The notes: a model not told the origin generated them from the sequence alone. 33,827 bases of DNA from an uncultured Pseudomonadota bacterium (GCA_902772645.1 CACYBM010000015.1:1-33827), one strand, 5' to 3'. Counted from the first letter of the stretch, positions 16,875-27,289 are shown. Program-made: numbers and translations.

Positions 16875-18251
16875 ATGTTAAACCACTCAAATGATGAAGT
16901 ATCTGAATTAGTGGGACACAAATCAGTATTAAATAATGATAATTCAAATGCAAGTGGTGATAATACTCATTCAAGTAATAGTTCAAATATCATTAAACCT
17001 AATAAGAGAGAGCCAATACCAAGAACAGTCTGGCAGATAGGCATTATGATGTGTCTAATGAATCTATCTTATGTAATTGCTTACAGTTTTTCTGGATTAT
17101 ATTTAAAACATATTTTAGGAACAGCAACTTTTAGTATAGCTATACTTGAAGGACTATGTGAGACAGTTTCTTACTTAATGAAATTATTGTCAGGAGTAAT
17201 TAGTGATTTTTTAAGAAGAAGAAAAGTATTAATGATAATTGGTTATTTGTTCTCAGTAGTAAGTAAACCATTATTAGCATTTTCTAATACATTTCCATTT
17301 GTTTTAACATCAAGAATGATGGAAAGGTTTGGGAATGGAATGCAAGCATCTCCAAGAGACGCTATAGTAGCAGATGTAGCTCCCAAACATCGTATAGGAG
17401 CATCATATGGCCTTAAACGATCATTAGCATACACTGGATCATTCTTGGGAGGATTCGTTGGAATAATATCAATGAAACTCACCAATAATGATTACCAGAA
17501 GGTTTTCATAATCGCTTCGATACCGGCCTTTATAGCATTTGCTATATTGGTCTTTTTTTTAAAGGAACCTAAGAAACAACAAGAAGGTAATAGTAAAGAA
17601 GAAGTAAAAGAAGAAATAAAAACAGAAACACAACAATTAAATCAACAGAAAAGTAAGTTTTTATTTGGGCAACTAAAACATTTAGGCAAGGCATTCTGGG
17701 CAGTAATAATAGTAAATACTGCTTTTATGCTATCCAGAATGAATGAACAATTCCTAATACTTAGAGTTAATGAGGGATTTGTAACTGACCAAGCATTGGC
17801 TCCTACAGTAATGATAGTAATGAATCTTGGAGCAATATTAGCTTCTTATCCATGTGGAGCACTTGGAGATAAGTTAAACAGACAAAAGATGATGTTTGTT
17901 TCTGTTATATTGTTAGTCTTATCTGATCTCGTTATGTTTAGTGCAGCAAGTAGAGTTACAATGTATTCTGGTATATGTCTATGGGGTATGCAAATGGGTG
18001 CTAGTCAAAATGTCTTCTATTCACTAATAGCTGAAAATGTTCCAAATGATTTAAGAGGAACTGGATTGGGTATATATTGGTTTGTTAATGCTATAATGGC
18101 TTTCTTTGCAGATAGTATAGCTGGAAAGATTGCTGAAGTGTTTGGTTTAAAATACACTTTTCTATCAAGCGGAATTTTCGGTATACTATCATTGGTAACA
18201 TTAATGATTGTTATGCAACATATAAGCAAGAATAGTAAAAGTGCTAAGTAA
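16875..18251 (+). CDS. major facilitator superfamily transporter
   Basis: 458 residues with about twelve hydrophobic segments in two halves. After a polar Ser/Asn-rich N-terminal tail (1-50) the first helix begins near WQIGIMMCLMNLSYV. The loop 2-3 signature appears as GVISDFLRRRKVLMIIGY (about 101-118), the MFS motif A pattern G-x(3)-D-x(2)-RR-[KR]; the second half has the matching GALGDKLNRQKMMF. A Lys/Glu-rich cytoplasmic loop (about 235-265) joins the halves. The substrate cannot be read from sequence. AGGAGG lies 24 bases before the ATG, with no in-frame start between them (TAA at 16857), so the start is probably right but its ribosome-binding site is odd. It overlaps dapD by 11 bases. 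Confidence 0.88.
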   Translation: MLNHSNDEVSELVGHKSVLNNDNSNASGDNTHSSNSSNIIKPNKREPIPRTVWQIGIMMCLMNLSYVIAYSFSGLYLKHILGTATFSIAILEGLCETVSYLMKLLSGVISDFLRRRKVLMIIGYLFSVVSKPLLAFSNTFPFVLTSRMMERFGNGMQASPRDAIVADVAPKHRIGASYGLKRSLAYTGSFLGGFVGIISMKLTNNDYQKVFIIASIPAFIAFAILVFFLKEPKKQQEGNSKEEVKEEIKTETQQLNQQKSKFLFGQLKHLGKAFWAVIIVNTAFMLSRMNEQFLILRVNEGFVTDQALAPTVMIVMNLGAILASYPCGALGDKLNRQKMMFVSVILLVLSDLVMFSAASRVTMYSGICLWGMQMGASQNVFYSLIAENVPNDLRGTGLGIYWFVNAIMAFFADSIAGKIAEVFGLKYTFLSSGIFGILSLVTLMIVMQHISKNSKSAK

Positions 18252-19017
18252 TATTGAACAAGCAAAAAACAGTATAGATAATTATTATGATAACAACATA
18301 GTGCCAGATTTGAATTTAATACAAGAAGTATTGAATGGTATTAAATCTGGTGCTATAAGACCTATACAGTATATAAATAATAAATATATAGTTAATACAT
18401 GGGTAAAGAAGGCAATATTACTTGCTTTCAAATATTATCCATGTACAAAACAGGTAAATGATGCATATGATAAATTTGGCCTACTACAATATGATTACAA
18501 TAATCCGAAATACAGAAAAGTACCAGGATCATTAATTAGAGATTACGTTTACATAGGACAAAATGCAATAATAATGCCTAGTTACATTAATATTGGAGCA
18601 TATATAGGAAATAATACACTGATAGATATTAATGCTACAATAGGATCATGTGCACAGATAGGTAACAATTGTCATATATCAGCAAACACTTGTGTAGGAG
18701 GCGTCTTGGAACCCATAGTATCCATGCCAGTAATAATAGAGGATAATTGTTTTATAGGAGCAAATAGTGCTGTACTGGAAGGGGTTATATTAGAACATGA
18801 CTCAATAATCTCCGCTGGTGTCACAATAACATCTTCCACTAAGATAATAGAGAGAGAAACTGGAAAAGTATATAAAGGAGTAATTCCGCGTAAATCAGTC
18901 GTTATAGCTGGTAGCTATCAGTCTAAGAATAATCTCAATATAAATTGTGCCATAATAATCAAAAAAAACGATAATAACATAGATAAAGTTAATACTAACG
19001 AAATATTAAGAAATTAA
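18241..19017 (+). CDS. dapD: 2,3,4,5-tetrahydropyridine-2,6-dicarboxylate N-succinyltransferase
   Basis: Succinylates tetrahydrodipicolinate in the lysine/meso-diaminopimelate pathway. The 258-residue product has the N-terminal helical part with LNGIKSGAIRPIQY and YIVNTWVKKAILLAFKYY, then a left-handed beta helix of hexapeptide repeats containing MPSYINIGAYIG, TIGSCAQIGNNCHIS, GGVLEP and IIEDNCFIGANSAVLEGVI, all typical of DapD. Start is GTG at 18241, inside the MFS gene's last codons; it places the N-terminus where other DapD proteins begin. Slightly shorter than usual (about 275) with a divergent polar tail. With alr it implies that diaminopimelate and D-Ala for peptidoglycan are made here. 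Confidence 0.93.
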   Translation: MLSNIEQAKNSIDNYYDNNIVPDLNLIQEVLNGIKSGAIRPIQYINNKYIVNTWVKKAILLAFKYYPCTKQVNDAYDKFGLLQYDYNNPKYRKVPGSLIRDYVYIGQNAIIMPSYINIGAYIGNNTLIDINATIGSCAQIGNNCHISANTCVGGVLEPIVSMPVIIEDNCFIGANSAVLEGVILEHDSIISAGVTITSSTKIIERETGKVYKGVIPRKSVVIAGSYQSKNNLNINCAIIIKKNDNNIDKVNTNEILRN

Positions 19018-19055
19018 TTGAAGTTTTATAATCATAGAATATTGTAATCAATAAA

Positions 19056-19078
19056 TATTACCTGTGCGGTAGGTAATA
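19056..19078 (+). terminator. hairpin after dapD
   Basis: TATTACCT (19056-19063) and AGGTAATA (19071-19078) form a perfect 8-bp stem with loop GTGCGGT, 39 bases after the dapD stop. No long T-run follows, so it is a plausible but unproven end of the MFS-dapD transcript. Confidence 0.4.
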
Positions 19079-19288
19079 ATACTACAATATAAAATGAATA
19101 ATAAATAGTAATATAAATTGATTATATTGTAAGTATAGCTTGTTATAATAATTTCTGAATAAAAATTGTTAATGCACAACAATAATATAACTACAAAACA
19201 ATATTTACAATAAAAAGTAAAAAATTTGTATTGCATAATTATTAATAATGTATTAATATATATTTATAAATTATTAAGTAGGTGAAAT

Positions 19289-20344
19289 ATGAAATTTGTA
19301 AGTATTAAAAAATTATTAGATGTTAGTATATTTTCCGTAGTAATGTTAATGGTGCAAACAGTACAAGCTGATACTAGCGGTACTAAAATTGAACATCAAA
19401 CTGAAGATATTCAATTGATTACAAAAGATCATAATACTAAAAAACAAATTAACGATTCTAAATTAACAAATAATACAAGCGATAATAATGATAAGAAAAA
19501 AGTACTAGAAGAAAATAATAAAGGCAATAGTAATATAGCAAAAAACGATAGGAACATGGAAATGGAGGACAAAACTAATAATATTAATATACAAAATAAT
19601 ACAATAGTATTAGAAGAGGTAAAAACAGAAAATAATAATATGAAATCATACGATAAAACAAATAACATTAATCGCAAGTATTATACAAAGAAATTATATG
19701 AAAAAATTACCCAAAATAATAGTAATAATGAAATAGCAAGAAATGATAATGATACAAAAGCAAATGATAAAATAAATAACACTAATAACAAAAAAGATGT
19801 AAATAAAACTGTTATAAAAAGTGAAGCAAATAGTAATAGAAATAAATTAGAAGTAAATTTAACAAATAATAAGAATATATCAACACAAAATAGTAAATCA
19901 AATATAAATAATACAGGTAATAAATCATTTGAGAAAACAATAAAAAAAGAATCAATGGAATTCATTATTTGGAATCTGAAGTTGCTTGAAGATTTGGAAC
20001 AAGAAATAAAAGAAGTATTCTGTACAAATAAATATGATGAAAATATTGATAGTAATCTACATACAAAAAATAAATTATTAGACATGATTAAAGACATAAG
20101 AAATGTGTATGAGAGTATTGATGATATCACAATTGATACGATAAAGAAAAGATTCAATTATATTTTTGAAGAGTTAATTTGTATAATATCTGGAACTAAT
20201 TGGCGCTACAATCACGGATTTATTGAGTCTACAAAACCATATGAAATATTAATGGATTACATATCATATTTTACAAGACTGTATGCAAATGTATTGTATT
20301 ATAAACAAGGAACGCGAACAAAAGGATGTGGATTCTTTAATTAA
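19289..20344 (+). CDS. secreted Asn/Lys-rich protein with a folded C-terminal domain
   Basis: 351 residues. A Sec signal peptide is clear: MKFVSIKK, hydrophobic about 12-22, cleavage likely after VQA (residue 27). Residues 28-220 are low-complexity (Asn, Lys, Thr, Asp, Glu) with loose repeats such as DKTNNIN occurring twice (near 97 and 122). From about 222 the composition changes to an ordered, partly helical domain (EFIIWNLKLLEDLEQEIKEV..., ending TRTKGCGFFN) with two Cys in the last third. A Shine-Dalgarno AGGTG lies seven bases before the ATG. It has the layout of a surface or secreted protein with a stalk and a head. No family recognised. Antisense frames of 82 and 158 codons are mirror images of its codon bias. 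Confidence 0.7.
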   Translation: MKFVSIKKLLDVSIFSVVMLMVQTVQADTSGTKIEHQTEDIQLITKDHNTKKQINDSKLTNNTSDNNDKKKVLEENNKGNSNIAKNDRNMEMEDKTNNINIQNNTIVLEEVKTENNNMKSYDKTNNINRKYYTKKLYEKITQNNSNNEIARNDNDTKANDKINNTNNKKDVNKTVIKSEANSNRNKLEVNLTNNKNISTQNSKSNINNTGNKSFEKTIKKESMEFIIWNLKLLEDLEQEIKEVFCTNKYDENIDSNLHTKNKLLDMIKDIRNVYESIDDITIDTIKKRFNYIFEELICIISGTNWRYNHGFIESTKPYEILMDYISYFTRLYANVLYYKQGTRTKGCGFFN

Positions 20345-20352
20345 AAAGCTTG

Positions 20353-20375
20353 GGTGGTTTTAAATAAACACCACC
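20353..20375 (+). terminator. hairpin after the Asn/Lys-rich secreted protein gene
   Basis: GGTGGT (20353-20358) and ACCACC (20370-20375) form a GC-containing 6-bp stem with an 11-base loop, nine bases after the stop, followed by TTTAT. It is the most terminator-like structure in the window. Confidence 0.5.
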
Positions 20376-20880
20376 TTTATGTTCTCTGTTGTTTAATTCA
20401 ACAGATTACATCTCATCTACTCAGTAGATTATATACAATATTATTTCTCACATCTCAAAACAAAAAACAAGCTCATATATTTCCAATAAATACAAAGAAT
20501 AGAAGAATATTTATTACTATACCTTCTGTAAATTTCATCAATACTATATTTTATTTTAAGATGGCAGATTTTCCTTTACAATTATTTCAGAATATTTACT
20601 AGTTTATAACAATTTCAGATCCTTGTTAAATATAAGTTAATACCTATATAGATTATTGTTATCTGCATGTAAATCTACCCAATATATAAACTATTTCTTT
20701 TATTATACTAAGTATATTACTGTTACTAATTACGGCAAATAACATTTGACATTTTATTATCATTTATTTATGTGATATTTAAATTAAAACATTCATTATT
20801 AAAGTTATTTATTATCAATATTAACAAATAATTTATTACGTATATTTTAATCAACAGAATGTTGTTCTCAAGAAAAATAC
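20376..20880. other. gene-free region, no gene supported
   Basis: About 500 bases between convergent genes. An 82-codon plus-strand frame (20354-20602) starts with GTG inside the terminator and has no ribosome-binding site, and I do not accept it. Nothing else is recognisable. Confidence 0.45.
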
Positions 20881-22254
20881 TTATGCTGCTATATAAGTAA
20901 AGCTATTATCATATTGACTGAACATATTTACACAGTCAAATAATACTGGTTTTTCAAACTTTTTATTTTGCATTAATTCTATTATTTTTGGAATATTAAT
21001 ACTATTAAATTCTGGCCACTTAGTCATTACCACTAATATATCACTCTGACTAGCAGCATCGTAAACTGAATCACAGATATGAAACAATGGATTGTCTTTT
21101 ATTTCACTTGGAATACTGTTTAAATTACTTGAAGATGGTAAATAATATGGATCATATAATGCTACTGAAATATTGTTATTTAGTAAATCTTGTATTACTG
21201 AAATACTAGGTGATTCAGTAATATCAGTAGTTAACCCCTTAAATGTTAACCCTAATATTGCTACTCTTTTTGTAGTTTGTACTTGATCATTATTAGTATT
21301 GTAATATTTAATTATTTTATTAGAAATACTTTTTATTCTTTGTACATTACTTGCAAGCGCAACTGACAATATTGATAAATCTATTCCACGTTGTTTTGCA
21401 GAATTTATTAATACTCTGGAAGTCCTGGGTAAAGATGATCCTCCAATTCCTGCATTTGATAATATTGAATTCTGTCCTACTCTTTTATCTAATCCTACTC
21501 CCTTTGCTAATACATTAAAATCTACTCCTGCACTATCACATAGCTTTTCTAATTCATTAGTAAATGCCATATTGACTGTTGCTAATCCCATTGTTGCTGT
21601 CTTTATTAGTTCTGCAGTTTCAAAATTTGTATATATAAATGGAATATTTCTTAGTTTTAATGTTTTATATATTTTATTAATTACATCATCTGCAAAATCT
21701 GATTTTTGTTTAAAACCAAATATCATTCTGTCAGGTTTCATTAAATCATGTAATGCAGATCCTTCTCTTAGAAATACTGGGGCACATATAATATCATAAT
21801 GTTTTGCTGCAACAAGATCTCGTCTAATACTTTGAATATTCTTTAAAGTCATAGAACAAGTTCCTATTGGCACTGTAGTACTTATAAATATTGGCATGTA
21901 CTTATTTCTATTTAAATAAGAAATTATATTATTTATTAAATCATTAAAGGAATCTAAATTTACGTCTTCCAATGATTTAAGATTTCCTTTTACTGGAATC
22001 TTAACTATTATTGCATTTGTATTATTAACAGCTTCAGATATATTATTAAATAAATTTAGGTTACCTGACTGTATATAATTTTTAACCAGGCTGTTTATAC
22101 CTGGTTCGTTGATATTTAATTGATTTCCTGCTATTTGAATAGCATTTAATACATCTGGATTACTATCAAAACATTTAACAGTATGTCCCAGTTCACAAAG
22201 GAAAAGTGAAAGCATCAGGCCAGAATAACCTATTCCACAGACAGTGATGATCAT
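20881..22254 (-). CDS. UDP-glucose/GDP-mannose dehydrogenase family protein with altered catalytic site
   Basis: 457 residues, full family length. The NAD-binding Rossmann start is present (GIGYSG, 7-12), as are NEPGINSLV (about 49-57), APVFLREGSALHDLMKPDRM (158-177), AELIK (214-218), KGVGLDKRVG (251-260) and the C-terminal LGLTFKGLTTDITESPS. But positions matching the catalytic residues of Streptococcus pyogenes UDP-glucose dehydrogenase are mostly changed: catalytic Cys260 is Ser274 (GGSSLPRT instead of GGSCFPKD), Asp264 is Thr278, Asn208 is Met222, Glu141 is Val160; only Lys204 (Lys218) and Glu145 (Glu164) remain. The two-step oxidation of an alcohol to an acid needs that Cys, so it is probably not an ordinary UGDH. 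It may be a pseudoenzyme, or have another activity or substrate. It stands alone with its own promoter. Confidence 0.8.
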   Translation of the reverse strand: MIITVCGIGYSGLMLSLFLCELGHTVKCFDSNPDVLNAIQIAGNQLNINEPGINSLVKNYIQSGNLNLFNNISEAVNNTNAIIVKIPVKGNLKSLEDVNLDSFNDLINNIISYLNRNKYMPIFISTTVPIGTCSMTLKNIQSIRRDLVAAKHYDIICAPVFLREGSALHDLMKPDRMIFGFKQKSDFADDVINKIYKTLKLRNIPFIYTNFETAELIKTATMGLATVNMAFTNELEKLCDSAGVDFNVLAKGVGLDKRVGQNSILSNAGIGGSSLPRTSRVLINSAKQRGIDLSILSVALASNVQRIKSISNKIIKYYNTNNDQVQTTKRVAILGLTFKGLTTDITESPSISVIQDLLNNNISVALYDPYYLPSSSNLNSIPSEIKDNPLFHICDSVYDAASQSDILVVMTKWPEFNSINIPKIIELMQNKKFEKPVLFDCVNMFSQYDNSFTYIAA

Positions 22255-22300
22255 AAGGAGTGTATAATCCCCCCATTAATTCTTATCCCCTTATCCTGTG
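22255..22300 (-). promoter_or_regulatory. G-rich leader of the dehydrogenase-like gene
   Basis: On the minus strand the roughly 45-base leader between the promoter and the ATG contains GGATAAGGGGATAAG (a GGATAAG repeat) and a run of six G (22275-22270), in a sequence that is otherwise nearly free of G-runs. No ordinary Shine-Dalgarno is at the right distance from the ATG. It could be a structured or protein-bound regulatory leader. Confidence 0.3.
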
Positions 22301-22304
22301 GAAC

Positions 22305-22332
22305 ATTATAACATAATAAAATCATAAGTCAA
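22305..22332 (-). promoter_or_regulatory. sigma70-type promoter of the dehydrogenase-like gene
   Basis: On the minus strand TTGACT (22332-22327), a 16-base spacer and a perfect TATAAT (22310-22305), about 50 bases before the ATG at 22254. One of the best promoter matches in the window. Confidence 0.6.
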
Positions 22333-22794
22333 CCATTTTATTATAAAAATTATTAGATATTTATTACTGACTATCATTTTGCCAAAATACAATGTGTATA
22401 TCTATTATGTGTACAAAATCGTTACAAGCAAATATTATATTATTACTTTTATATTATATATGGTAAACATATATATATATGGTAAACATATATTTTTATA
22501 AAATGATAATATTATTGTTATTGTTCAAAAAATTGGGTGTAAAAATCTATTTAATATCTTTATGGGCTTTTTTATCACTTTGTAAATTTTTATATATATC
22601 TTAAAATATTAGTAGATTAGTAATAACTTATTGCCATTTGAGCACAAGTTATATTTTTAGAAAAATTTAACTGTTGTTAATATAAATAATTAGAATTTAA
22701 CTTATTATTTACACTATTGTAACAATGTTGATTTTATGTTAAAATAATTTCAATTTGGATGAGGTCCAAAAAATATATTTAAAGGAGGTATTTC
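22333..22794. other. intergenic between divergent genes, with a short tandem repeat
   Basis: No coding frame recognised. It contains the 19-base repeat listed separately and the leader of the gene at 22795, which ends in an ideal Shine-Dalgarno. Confidence 0.45.
22454..22492. repeat. 19-base tandem repeat, two copies
   Basis: TATATATGGTAAACATATA occurs twice in a row (period 19). Each unit is itself roughly palindromic around GGTAAAC. It lies in the shared upstream region of two divergent genes, so a protein-binding role is possible. Confidence 0.5.
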
Positions 22795-24345
22795 ATGAAG
22801 ACAATAAAATTAGTATCTGCATCAGTAATTGCTTTATATGCAACTAATCCCAGTATGGCATTCGACGAATTACAGATTTGTAGTGGTTCAGACAATATAA
22901 TGAGTAATAATTTTGAAAATATAATAAACAAACCAGGAAAGCAAATTACAGAAGATGATAATGATTCAACACGTGAAACGGTTGAAAGTGATTGTGAGCC
23001 AATAAAAGAGACAAAAAATGCTTTGAAAAATGTAAAAGTACAATTATCTGAAGCTGAGAACATTAGTGAGTTGCAAAAAAATCTTACCGGAAAGACTGTA
23101 ACAATCATTTCATCTCAAAATCCAAATAGTTTCTCTATAGGGCCAAGTAACAAGAAAGAACCTACTATCAGTTCAGACAGTTTCTCTATTGTTCCAAGTC
23201 AAAAGAAAGAGACATTAAATACAACAAGTCCAGATAGTTTCTCTATAGGACCAACATATAGAAATTCAAAGGCAGAAAAGAAAATAAAATTAGAGAAAGC
23301 AATAATCAATAAGATGGATGAATATGCAGAGGACTATTTATTAAAGGAAAAGAACACAAAGGTATTTGTATATAATAGTAAAACTCAATTAAATAAATGT
23401 ATTGAAGAAGCAAATAAATTGAATTTTAAGGGTACCATTGTTTATTTGGATAAACAATTAATAAATAAGGCATTGGGAGATATATCAAAAAATAAGAATG
23501 GGTATAAAAAAATATTACGTAATAATATTAATTATAACATTGTAATCAATCTATTTAAGCTTAACGCAAAGCATGATGAAAAAGTATTCAATATAATTGC
23601 AAAAGAACTAGATGCACATGGTTATGACTTGCAAAATTTCAGCAAAATAGTTGAAATTTATGACAAGGCATATGATAGAACTATTGCATTACAAAGGACT
23701 GCTTTGCCATCAGGAGAACAACCAAATAACAATAGAAATTTTGACATTTCACATCCTAACTCCTTTGGATTTAACAATAAGTTAAAAAAAACAAATGTTG
23801 CTTCATTTAGTATTATTGGCAATAAACATGATACTGAGAATGAATACAAAAAATATGACAATCTAAAGATAGATAATAGTACATATTTACATGAAATTAC
23901 AAACAACTTATCAAAACTTGACCAAGACGAGAAAAGTGAATTATTAAACGATGTATCTGAAACATTAACAAGTAATGTTAGTAATTTACCAAGTAATTTC
24001 AAAGTAGGAGGTAAATCAGTAGCACAATATTTTGGGTCAAACAGCTCACAGGATCCCAATAAACAATTAATTGAGATATTCTGTGCATTAAAGAACTTTA
24101 ATATGATTTCATTAGTAATGAGCAGTGTTTTTAATCCTTTCTTTATGGAATCCATACTTTCCACAATCTTGGTAAAACCAACTGTTTTTATTAATGAAAC
24201 TCCTAATAGTAGGTCATTGACAATGATATCAACATTTAGTAAAGGATTCAATTGGTTTCCCACATATAGTAGTATTTTTAGTATGCCAACAATGCTCCAA
24301 GCAATAAGCAATAAGTTTATGTCCAATTCTTGGTTCTTCTACTAA
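22795..24345 (+). CDS. secreted protein with three SFSIxP repeats, candidate surface or effector protein
   Basis: 516 residues. Signal peptide MKTIKLVSASVIALYATNPSMA, cleavage likely after residue 22. Between residues about 108 and 160 a motif recurs three times: NSFSIGPSNKK, DSFSIVPSQKK and DSFSIGPTYRN, with serines at 112, 129 and 148 (spacing 17 and 19 residues); weaker echoes (NSFGFNNK, ASFSIIGNK) come at about 320-345. A helical, Lys-rich middle (about 162-300) follows, and the last 90 residues are hydrophobic and aromatic (many Phe, Ile, Met), possibly a membrane-associated domain. The ATG is preceded at good distance by AAAGGAGGT, the strongest ribosome-binding site in the window, suggesting high expression. 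No family recognised. A 222-codon antisense frame over its 3' half is rejected as a codon-bias shadow. Confidence 0.72.
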   Translation: MKTIKLVSASVIALYATNPSMAFDELQICSGSDNIMSNNFENIINKPGKQITEDDNDSTRETVESDCEPIKETKNALKNVKVQLSEAENISELQKNLTGKTVTIISSQNPNSFSIGPSNKKEPTISSDSFSIVPSQKKETLNTTSPDSFSIGPTYRNSKAEKKIKLEKAIINKMDEYAEDYLLKEKNTKVFVYNSKTQLNKCIEEANKLNFKGTIVYLDKQLINKALGDISKNKNGYKKILRNNINYNIVINLFKLNAKHDEKVFNIIAKELDAHGYDLQNFSKIVEIYDKAYDRTIALQRTALPSGEQPNNNRNFDISHPNSFGFNNKLKKTNVASFSIIGNKHDTENEYKKYDNLKIDNSTYLHEITNNLSKLDQDEKSELLNDVSETLTSNVSNLPSNFKVGGKSVAQYFGSNSSQDPNKQLIEIFCALKNFNMISLVMSSVFNPFFMESILSTILVKPTVFINETPNSRSLTMISTFSKGFNWFPTYSSIFSMPTMLQAISNKFMSNSWFFY

Positions 24346-24361
24346 TACACAATAAATAACA

Positions 24362-24398
24362 ACCACTATTGTTTGCATTCAATATGTGTAATAGTGGT
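24362..24398 (+). terminator. hairpin after the SFSIxP protein gene
   Basis: ACCACTATT (24362-24370) and AATAGTGGT (24390-24398) form a perfect 9-bp stem with a 19-base loop, 17 bases after the stop. No T-run follows directly. Confidence 0.4.
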
Positions 24399-24535
24399 GT
24401 TACTGTACAGATACTATGTAATGAATATCTTATAATAAATTATAGTGGTACTTAGTGTAATTATTTATATATAATTTGTTCCTAATACATAAATACTTGA
24501 TGGTAATATGTTATGTTGCTATAGGGAATTGTTAT

Positions 24536-24564
24536 TTGATCAATTGTCATTAAAATGGTAGAAT
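24536..24564 (+). promoter_or_regulatory. sigma70-type promoter of atpD
   Basis: TTGATC (24536-24541), exactly 17 bases, then TAGAAT (24559-24564). Transcription from about 24572 would give a leader of roughly 30 bases before the atpD ATG at 24604. This supports independent transcription of atpD. Confidence 0.5.
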
Positions 24565-24591
24565 AATATCATGTACTGGTGAATGAATTAG

Positions 24592-26034
<1,443 letters not shown>

Positions 26035-26109
26035 ATTTTTATATGTATTGGTTTTTGTTATGTGATAGAAGATAAGAGAAATGGAAGAGTAAAATGTAAG
26101 TGATATGTA

Positions 26110-27228
26110 ATGATACAATCAATCAGATATGTATCATTATTATTAAAAATCTGCGCAAAAGATTTAAATGAGTTAATTAGAATTCGAGATGAAGACCAGT
26201 TCACTATTAAGACATATGATCAATTAAATGATTCAAATGACACTGTTACATTAGGACAACCCTGCAAATATTTCAGCAACGCAATAGATATTAAAATAGT
26301 AATTTCAAGTTAAATTTATCAATTATTAGTTTGGTATTCTACGGATTATAAATCAATAGAAAAACCAATAATAGAACTTATAAATTCTTATAAATCTATT
26401 AAAAATACTATAATAAAATTTAGAAAAAATATAATTTAGATGATTATAGGGATTTACAAAAAATTATTAAAATATCAAAAAAAACAGAACAAACTCAAGT
26501 TAGATAATTATATATATTTAAGAAAATGTTAGAAAACCATTCATTGAATGATAATTGTTCATCAGCAGATATTTATGAAGCAATAGAAAATGATCAATTG
26601 GAATTTTAAACCGTTATGAAAAGTAATTAATATATTAAAGAACAGAATTATAACAAGACAATGAAAAAAATTAGGCGAAGAGAAACAGAGTTTGATTGGT
26701 GAAATGAATAAAAGAAAAAATGCATTCAGAATGGATACAATGACTCAATGAATAACAATATTGATTTGAATAGAATTATTAATGATAATAAATTAATCAC
26801 AAATATATTTATTTAGGATAATACATGGAAAAATAAACTAAAAGCTAATTAAAATAAATTATTTATGAAACGCAAAAACTAAATGCAATGTAAATAATGT
26901 AAGAAGATATTGTAAAATATTTTGAGAAATAAAATTAATAATAAATAAAGTAATACAAAAACTATAAACAATTCTAAGAACGTAGATAATTTGTATTTGG
27001 AAATTGAAAATGAACTTAATGATATTAAGCAGGAATTTAAAAAACTTCAAATTACGAGAAGAAACATACAATAAACAGCGATATATGCTTAGTAAACAAT
27101 ATATATATTACAAATCTTTACATTATAAATTATTGAAGAATACCACAGAATATTTAGCTATTATGTTAATATATTGTATTTATTTTGTATTTATTAATTT
27201 AGTACTTCATAAAATATCCCAAACTTGA
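26110..27228 (+). pseudogene. decayed gene of unknown function, with a C-terminal membrane segment
   Basis: Coding-like pieces in order: 26110-26313 (67 codons), which beyond its TAA continues in the same frame for 41 codons to TAG at 26437 (YQLLVWYSTDYKSIEKPI...); 26440-26532 in a shifted frame; 26526-26609 in another (MLENHSLNDNCSSADIYEAI...); and about 27001-27228, where a helical charged piece NELNDIKQEFKKLQITRR shifts frame into a tail with a hydrophobic stretch (YLAIMLIYCIYFVFINLVLH). The pieces look like one gene of about 350 codons with several stops and shifts. The motif DTVTLGQPCKYF resembles ETVMLGTNSYKL of the decayed gene at 3100-4464, and DIKQ occurs in both near the same relative place. 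Confidence 0.5.
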
Positions 27229-27289
27229 CTAAGTTGATTGCATGTGCAATAATATTATTTGTTAACATTGGTTTACGTTTGAAATTAAA

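Noticed and set aside
19681-20157. 158-codon open frame antisense to the Asn/Lys-rich secreted protein.
   Set aside because: Phe/Ser/Leu-rich mirror of Asn/Lys codons, no start context, no domain.
20354-20602. 82-codon plus-strand ORF after the Asn/Lys-rich protein gene, and a minus-strand frame over it interrupted by four TGA.
   Set aside because: The GTG start lies inside a terminator hairpin, there is no ribosome-binding site, and the sequence resembles no protein; the antisense frame needs UGA recoding, for which there is no support.
23658-24326. 222-codon open frame antisense to the SFSIxP protein gene.
   Set aside because: No ribosome-binding site; composition (Leu/Ile/Val-rich) is what the mirror of an AT-rich coding frame gives. 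The plus strand has signal peptide, ideal Shine-Dalgarno and repeats.
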